This document shows, in pieces, positions 7,376 to 10,553 of a stretch of DNA of 10,553 bases. How positions within the stretch are numbered: the stretch's first letter is position 1; every line of letters begins with the position of its first letter. The stretch is from Burkholderiales bacterium RIFCSPHIGHO2_12_FULL_61_11 (GTDB taxonomy: Bacteria > Pseudomonadota > Gammaproteobacteria > Burkholderiales > Burkholderiaceae_C): positions 673-11,225 of the forward strand of contig MERZ01000015.1 of NCBI GenBank assembly GCA_001770785.1, in the 5' to 3' direction. The notes below the pieces were generated by a model. It saw nothing but the letters and a program-made list of their open reading frames with translations. It ran no database searches and was not told where the DNA came from. Position numbers and translations under genes: made by a program.

Positions 7376-7469
7376 TCCAACGCAAAGGCGAAAAGACGCC
7401 AAGAAAGAGGCGGACAACGAGAAATACCGCCCTTCCTTTATTGGATTTACTTTGCGCCTTTGCGTTGGA
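7376..7469. repeat. 94-bp hairpin-forming repeat element built from 8-nt RCGCAAAG-like units
   Basis: The arms 7376-7395 and 7450-7469 are inverted repeats matching at 19 of 20 positions (only 7391/7454 differ). The left arm and adjoining sequence are made of three 8-nt units, ACGCAAAG (7380-7387), GCGAAAAG (7388-7395) and ACGCCAAG (7396-7403). The right arm carries two reverse-complement units, CTTTGCGC and CTTTGCGT (7450-7465). A second stem inside pairs GGCGG (7409-7413) with CCGCC (7427-7431), helped by AAAG (7404-7407) with CTTT (7436-7439). The element almost fills the gap between two converging genes and codes for nothing credible. From memory, sequences with chained CGCAAAG units are dispersed in many bacterial genomes and often yield spurious peptides rich in NAKAQRR-like runs, as one frame does here. 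No target-site duplication is visible. It may also act as a two-way terminator. Confidence 0.7.
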
Positions 7470-7479
7470 AGCTCCAGAT

Positions 7480-7908
7480 TCAGTTCAACTTCCGCGAGCT
7501 CAAGCGCCATAGGGTGAACCCGGCGCACAGCCACTGGCCAAGGTACATCGCGCTTCCCACGCCGTGCCAGAGCCTGAGATTGCCGCCGTCAGCCCGGGCG
7601 TTGACGATGCGGGGTGCCACACCAAACTCGACCAGCACGGTCAGCAGCAGCCCCGCCACGACAAATTTCATGGCCAAACGCGCCTGTGCGGCAAGCGCCG
7701 GATCATCGTTTTTATTAAGAACCAGCAGTATCAGCAGGGTGCAGCCGATACTGAGCCAGGTTTGCGCCGTGAAGAGCTTGGCCGCCACGGCACCGGCTGC
7801 CGCAGGGCTTGCTAAATGCAGAAACAGCAAAGGCACCACGACAAAGCCAAGCCCCGTCAGGCTACCCCACCAGAGCGCCGCCAGCATGACACTGAAGCGC
7901 TCTCTCAT
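7480..7908 (-). CDS. DUF4149-type small integral membrane protein
   Basis: This 142-aa protein of unknown function has four hydrophobic segments at about 7-30, 49-65, 78-96 and 115-135, with conserved-looking features ALWWGSL near the N-terminus, FTAQTW (46-51) and a VAPRIVNAR loop (97-105). The size, four-helix layout and position after greA fit the DUF4149 membrane family that I recall from this locus in Burkholderiales. No catalytic residues can be proposed. The ATG at 7908 is the only start in this frame upstream of the first helix. It has no good ribosome site and lies 53 bp beyond the greA stop, behind a weak terminator-like hairpin, so its expression may depend on readthrough. It ends 136 bp from the converging folD. 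Confidence 0.8.
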   Translation of the reverse strand: MRERFSVMLAALWWGSLTGLGFVVVPLLFLHLASPAAAGAVAAKLFTAQTWLSIGCTLLILLVLNKNDDPALAAQARLAMKFVVAGLLLTVLVEFGVAPRIVNARADGGNLRLWHGVGSAMYLGQWLCAGFTLWRLSSRKLN

Positions 7909-7913
7909 GAAAT

Positions 7914-7937
7914 GAAAAAGATCGGCGTTAAAAGCCG
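7914..7937 (-). terminator. Weak rho-independent terminator candidate after greA
   Basis: On the minus strand CGGC (7937-7934) and GCCG (7926-7923) enclose a 7-nt loop and are followed by AT then CTTTTT (7920-7915 area). The stem has only four base pairs, so termination would be partial at best. It lies between greA and the DUF4149 start and could set a lower level for the second gene. Confidence 0.3.
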
Positions 7938-7961
7938 GGACAAGCGTGGAGACAACATTCT

Positions 7962-8438
7962 TCAGATGTAGCTGACCACCACAATCTCATAACGTCTGAT
8001 ACCGCCCGGTGCAAACACCTCAGCGGTATCGCCCTCGTCCTTGCCAATCAGGGCGCGGGCAATCGGTGAGCCGATGTTGATCAATCCATGCTTGAGGTCG
8101 GCTTCGTCTTCACCCACGATCTGGTAGGTCACGCTGTCGCCGGTGGCTTCATCAGCCAGTTGGACAGTGCAGCCAAACACTACGCGAGTTCCGGGCTCCA
8201 TCGCCGTGGGGTCAACGATCAGGGCAGCCGACAACTTGCTTTCGATTTCCTGGATGCGACCTTCAACAAAACCCTGGCGGTTTTTGGCAGCGTCGTACTC
8301 GGCATTTTCGCTCAGATCACCCTGCGCACGGGCTTCTGAAATGGAGTTGATGACCCATGGACGCTCAACGGTCTTGAGCTTGTGCAATTCAGCCTTGAGC
8401 TTTTCTGCACCGCGCTTGGTAATGGGAAGGGTTGACAT
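7962..8438 (-). CDS. greA: Transcription elongation factor GreA
   Basis: The protein is 158 aa, exactly the usual length. GreA inserts its coiled coil into the secondary channel of RNA polymerase and stimulates cleavage of backtracked transcripts. The N-terminal coiled coil spans about residues 8-75; the tip motif GDLSENAEY (40-48) carries the acidic residues Asp41 and Glu44 needed for cleavage. The C-terminal FKBP-like domain is about 80-158, including LINIGSPIARALIGK (119-133) and FAPGGIRRYEIV (142-153). I chose the ATG at 8438 over an in-frame ATG ten codons upstream because AGGAG lies 6 nt before it and MSTLPITKRG is the standard N-terminus. carB lies 117 bp upstream on the same strand and a strong hairpin sits in the leader, so transcription may come from both carB readthrough and a local promoter. 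Confidence 0.97.
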   Translation of the reverse strand: MSTLPITKRGAEKLKAELHKLKTVERPWVINSISEARAQGDLSENAEYDAAKNRQGFVEGRIQEIESKLSAALIVDPTAMEPGTRVVFGCTVQLADEATGDSVTYQIVGEDEADLKHGLINIGSPIARALIGKDEGDTAEVFAPGGIRRYEIVVVSYI

Positions 8439-8444
8439 TTTTTG

Positions 8445-8449
8445 CTCCT
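8445..8449 (-). promoter_or_regulatory. Ribosome binding site that sets the greA start
   Basis: The minus strand reads AGGAG here, 6 nt before the ATG at 8438. It supports the 158-aa GreA over the 168-aa alternative that would start at 8468 inside the leader hairpin. Confidence 0.8.
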
Positions 8450-8460
8450 GAAAATGCGAA

Positions 8461-8486
8461 ACCGCCACCAGTCACCTGGCGGCGGC
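8461..8486 (-). ncRNA. Strong GNRA-capped hairpin in the greA leader (carB-greA intergenic)
   Basis: In the sense RNA (minus strand), CCGCC-G-CCAG (8485-8476) pairs with CUGG-U-GGCGG (8471-8462) through ten pairs including one G-U wobble. The four-base loop GUGA (8475-8472) fits the stable GNRA tetraloop pattern. A further G-U pair (8486/8461) is possible. It is followed by UUCGCAUUUU and then the greA ribosome site. It could be a terminator or attenuator for carB transcripts, an mRNA-stabilising element, or the source of a short leader RNA. The downstream U-run is interrupted, so a classical terminator is not certain. The E. coli greA leader is known to produce short attenuated RNAs (GraL); a parallel here is inference. 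Confidence 0.5.
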
Positions 8487-8488
8487 GT

Positions 8489-8517
8489 ATTTAATCTGAA
8501 AGTTGAGCTAATTTTAA
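8489..8517 (-). promoter_or_regulatory. Weak sigma-70 promoter candidate for greA
   Basis: On the minus strand TTAAAA (8517-8512) and TTAAAT (8494-8489) are 17 bases apart, each with 4 of 6 consensus matches, in the AT-rich stretch after carB. A start here would fall at about the foot of the leader hairpin, so the hairpin would cap the 5' end of the mRNA. Low confidence. Confidence 0.2.
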
Positions 8518-8534
8518 AGCAAATTTTACGGGAT

Positions 8535-8555
8535 CACCGGGTAATTAGCCTGGTG
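8535..8555 (-). terminator. Small hairpin directly after the carB stop
   Basis: CACC (8535-8538) pairs with GGTG (8552-8555), and GG (8540-8541) with CC (8549-8550), around the loop TAATTAG. On the RNA strand the intervening position is an A/C mismatch, and the sequence after it is only AU-rich (TAAAATTT after ATCCCG). It could be a weak terminator or 3'-end stabiliser for carB, but the stem is imperfect. Confidence 0.25.
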
Positions 8556-10553
8556 TCAGCTGAGAACCAATTGGGCGTGAAGCTCCTGAAGTGAATACAC
8601 GTTCAGGTTATCCAGGTATTTCATGCCTTCAACCGCCGCTTGCGCACCGGCCATGGTGGTAAAGGTGGTCACGCCGGCCAGCAGCGCCGAGGTGCGAATC
8701 TGCCGCGAATCGGCAATTGCATTGCGACGCTCTTCCACCGTGTTGATGACCAGCGCAATTTCGTGGTTTTTGATCATGTCCACCACGTGTGGCCGGCCTT
8801 CCGTGACCTTGTTCACAACCGTGCAGGCGATGCCTGCCGCCTGAATGGCCGCGGCCGTGCCCTTGGTGGCCACCAGCTCAAACTTCAATGTGGCCAAGGC
8901 ACGCGCCACTTCAACGGCCTGCGGCTTGTCGTTGTTCTTGACCGTCAGGAAGACTTTCCCGGACCTCGGCAACCGGGTGCCAGCGCCGATTTGCGACTTC
9001 ACAAAAGCCTCGCCAAAAGTCCTGCCCACGCCCATCACCTCTCCGGTGGACTTCATCTCGGGGCCCAGAATGGTGTCCACGCCGGGGAATTTAACGAAGG
9101 GGAAAACTGCTTCCTTGACGCTGAAATAAGGCGGCGTCACCTCCCGCGTGATGCCTTGCGAGGCCAGCGTCTGGCCGACCATGCAGCGTGCCGCCACCTT
9201 GGCCAGCTGGACACCGGTGGCCTTGCTGACAAACGGCACGGTGCGCGAGGCGCGCGGATTGACCTCCAGCACGTAAATCACGTCATGGCCATTAATGTGC
9301 TGAATGGCAAACTGCACATTCATGAGGCCGACCACATTCAAGGCATGGGCCATGGCAGCGGTCTGGCGCTTGATTTCGGTGATGGTTTCGGCACTGAGGG
9401 AATAAGGCGGCAACGAACAGGCCGAGTCGCCGCTGTGCACGCCCGCCTGCTCGATATGCTCCATCACGCCACCTATGAAGGTTTGGCCTGCAGCGTCTCG
9501 GACGCAATCGACATCGCATTCAATCGCGTCGTTCAAAAAACGATCAAGCAACACCGGTGAGTCGTGGCTCACCTTGACGGCTTCGCGCATGTAGCGTTCC
9601 AGGTCCCGCTGCTCGTGCACGATCTCCATGGCACGGCCACCGAGCACATAGCTGGGGCGCACCACCAGCGGGTAGCCAAGTGCAGCGGCCTTCTCGAGTG
9701 CTTCAGGCTCGGTGCGTGCCGTGGCATTGGGCGGCTGCCGCAGTTTGAGCTCATGCAGCAGCTGCTGAAAACGCTCACGGTCTTCGGCGGCGTCAATCAT
9801 ATCGGGCGAGGTGCCGATGATGGGAACACCATTGGCTTCCAGATCCAGCGCCAGCTTCAAAGGCGTTTGCCCGCCGTACTGAACGATAACGCCCAGCGGT
9901 TTTTCCTTATCGACAATCTCCAGTACGTCTTCCAGCGTGAGCGGCTCAAAGTAAAGGCGATCACTGGTGTCGTAATCGGTGGAAACCGTCTCGGGATTGC
10001 AGTTGACCATGATGGTCTCGTAGCCGTCCTCGCTCAGGGCAAGGGCGGCGTGGACGCAGCAATAGTCAAACTCAATGCCCTGCCCAATGCGGTTGGGCCC
10101 CCCGCCCAGCACCATGATTTTTTTCTTGTCAGTCGGTAGCGCTTCGCACTCGCTGCCCTCGGCCTCATAGGTGGAGTAAAGGTAGGCGGTGTTGGTCGCA
10201 AATTCGGCGGCGCAGGTGTCGACCCGCTTGTAGACCGGTCGCACGCCCAGCGCAATGCGTTTTTCGCGAATGGCGGTATCGGTGGTTTTGAGTTGCTTGG
10301 CCAGGCGGCGGTCGGAAAAGCCCTTTTGCTTCAATGCCCGCAGCGTGACAGCGTCGATTTTTTCGAGCGTCGTGGTCTCCAGCTCAAGTTCAATCTTGAC
10401 GATCTGCTCAATCTGCACCAGAAACCAGCGATCGATTTTGGTCAGCACAAACACTTCGTCCACGCTCAGCCCCATGGCAAACGCGTCGCCCACATACCAG
10501 ATGCGCTCGGGGCCCGGGGCGCCCAGCTCCCGCTCGAGGACTTCGCGGTCCTG
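8556..10553 (-). CDS. carB: Carbamoyl-phosphate synthase large subunit, C-terminal part
   Basis: The last 665 codons are present; the N-terminal part lies beyond the right edge and the frame is open to the last base. CarB makes carbamoyl phosphate from bicarbonate, two ATP and ammonia tunnelled from CarA, feeding pyrimidine and arginine synthesis. Visible parts, counted from the window edge: the oligomerisation region beginning [18 protein letters not shown] (about 28-45); the second ATP-grasp synthetase half from [13 protein letters not shown] (147-159), with [17 protein letters not shown] (183-199), VRPSYVLGG (298-306) and [19 protein letters not shown] (429-447); and the allosteric MGS-like domain at about 532-642 ([22 protein letters not shown]), where ornithine and UMP act in the family. 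No frame breaks are seen. A GTG at 10493 is internal, not a start. greA follows after 117 bp on the same strand. Confidence 0.97.
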   Translation of the reverse strand, partial: QDREVLERELGAPGPERIWYVGDAFAMGLSVDEVFVLTKIDRWFLVQIEQIVKIELELETTTLEKIDAVTLRALKQKGFSDRRLAKQLKTTDTAIREKRIALGVRPVYKRVDTCAAEFATNTAYLYSTYEAEGSECEALPTDKKKIMVLGGGPNRIGQGIEFDYCCVHAALALSEDGYETIMVNCNPETVSTDYDTSDRLYFEPLTLEDVLEIVDKEKPLGVIVQYGGQTPLKLALDLEANGVPIIGTSPDMIDAAEDRERFQQLLHELKLRQPPNATARTEPEALEKAAALGYPLVVRPSYVLGGRAMEIVHEQRDLERYMREAVKVSHDSPVLLDRFLNDAIECDVDCVRDAAGQTFIGGVMEHIEQAGVHSGDSACSLPPYSLSAETITEIKRQTAAMAHALNVVGLMNVQFAIQHINGHDVIYVLEVNPRASRTVPFVSKATGVQLAKVAARCMVGQTLASQGITREVTPPYFSVKEAVFPFVKFPGVDTILGPEMKSTGEVMGVGRTFGEAFVKSQIGAGTRLPRSGKVFLTVKNNDKPQAVEVARALATLKFELVATKGTAAAIQAAGIACTVVNKVTEGRPHVVDMIKNHEIALVINTVEERRNAIADSRQIRTSALLAGVTTFTTMAGAQAAVEGMKYLDNLNVYSLQELHAQLVLS

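Noticed and set aside
7337..7915. A 192-codon plus-strand frame spanning the hairpin repeat and the DUF4149 gene.
   Set aside because: It begins at the folD end, is translated through the repeat element, and is then antisense to a better-supported membrane protein gene.
8640..9560. A 306-codon plus-strand open frame opposite carB, and a further one at 9564-10139.
   Set aside because: Both are shadows of carB, with low-complexity His/Gly/Arg-rich products and no domain or plausible ribosome site.
1..10553. Defence, toxin-antitoxin, prophage, CRISPR or integrative-element genes.
   Set aside because: Every coding stretch is accounted for by housekeeping or signalling genes, and no integrase, transposase, tRNA attachment site or direct-repeat array is seen.

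Overview
The window reads as chromosomal core DNA of a betaproteobacterium, most likely Burkholderiales/Comamonadaceae (Polaromonas-, Rhodoferax- or Acidovorax-like). Four things suggest this: a homodimeric-type pyruvate dehydrogenase E1 followed by a separate lipoyl-domain E2; the carB-greA-DUF4149 order; GC-rich codon use; and short AT-rich intergenic repeats of a style I remember from that family. The genus is inference from memory, not from a search.

Layout. Left block, minus strand: the first 28 codons of the E2 gene (aceF) at the window edge, preceded by the complete E1 gene aceE (2880 to 145). Together they code for two subunits of the pyruvate dehydrogenase complex. A 280-bp divergent intergenic region (2881-3160) follows; it is AT-rich and holds several inverted repeats and candidate promoters.

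Middle block, plus strand: an 855-aa membrane-bound sensor histidine kinase (3161-5728) and a 208-aa FixJ/LuxR-type response regulator (5769-6395), 40 bp apart and probably one transcript. Then come a 93-bp AT-rich gap and folD (6489-7343), the bifunctional methylenetetrahydrofolate dehydrogenase/cyclohydrolase.

Right block, minus strand: the C-terminal 665 codons of carB (10553 to 8556), greA (8438 to 7962) and a small four-helix DUF4149 membrane protein (7908 to 7480), a typical Burkholderiales run. folD and the DUF4149 gene converge. The 136-bp gap between them is mostly filled by a 94-bp hairpin-forming repeat element built from 8-nt units (7376-7469).

All genes look intact apart from the two cut by the window edges. 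I see no RNA genes, CRISPR arrays, transposases, prophage genes or toxin-antitoxin/defence genes. The points most worth a second look are the uncharacterised two-component pair transcribed divergently from aceE, the nested palindromes between them, the MITE-like hairpin repeat after folD, and a strong GNRA-capped hairpin in the greA leader.
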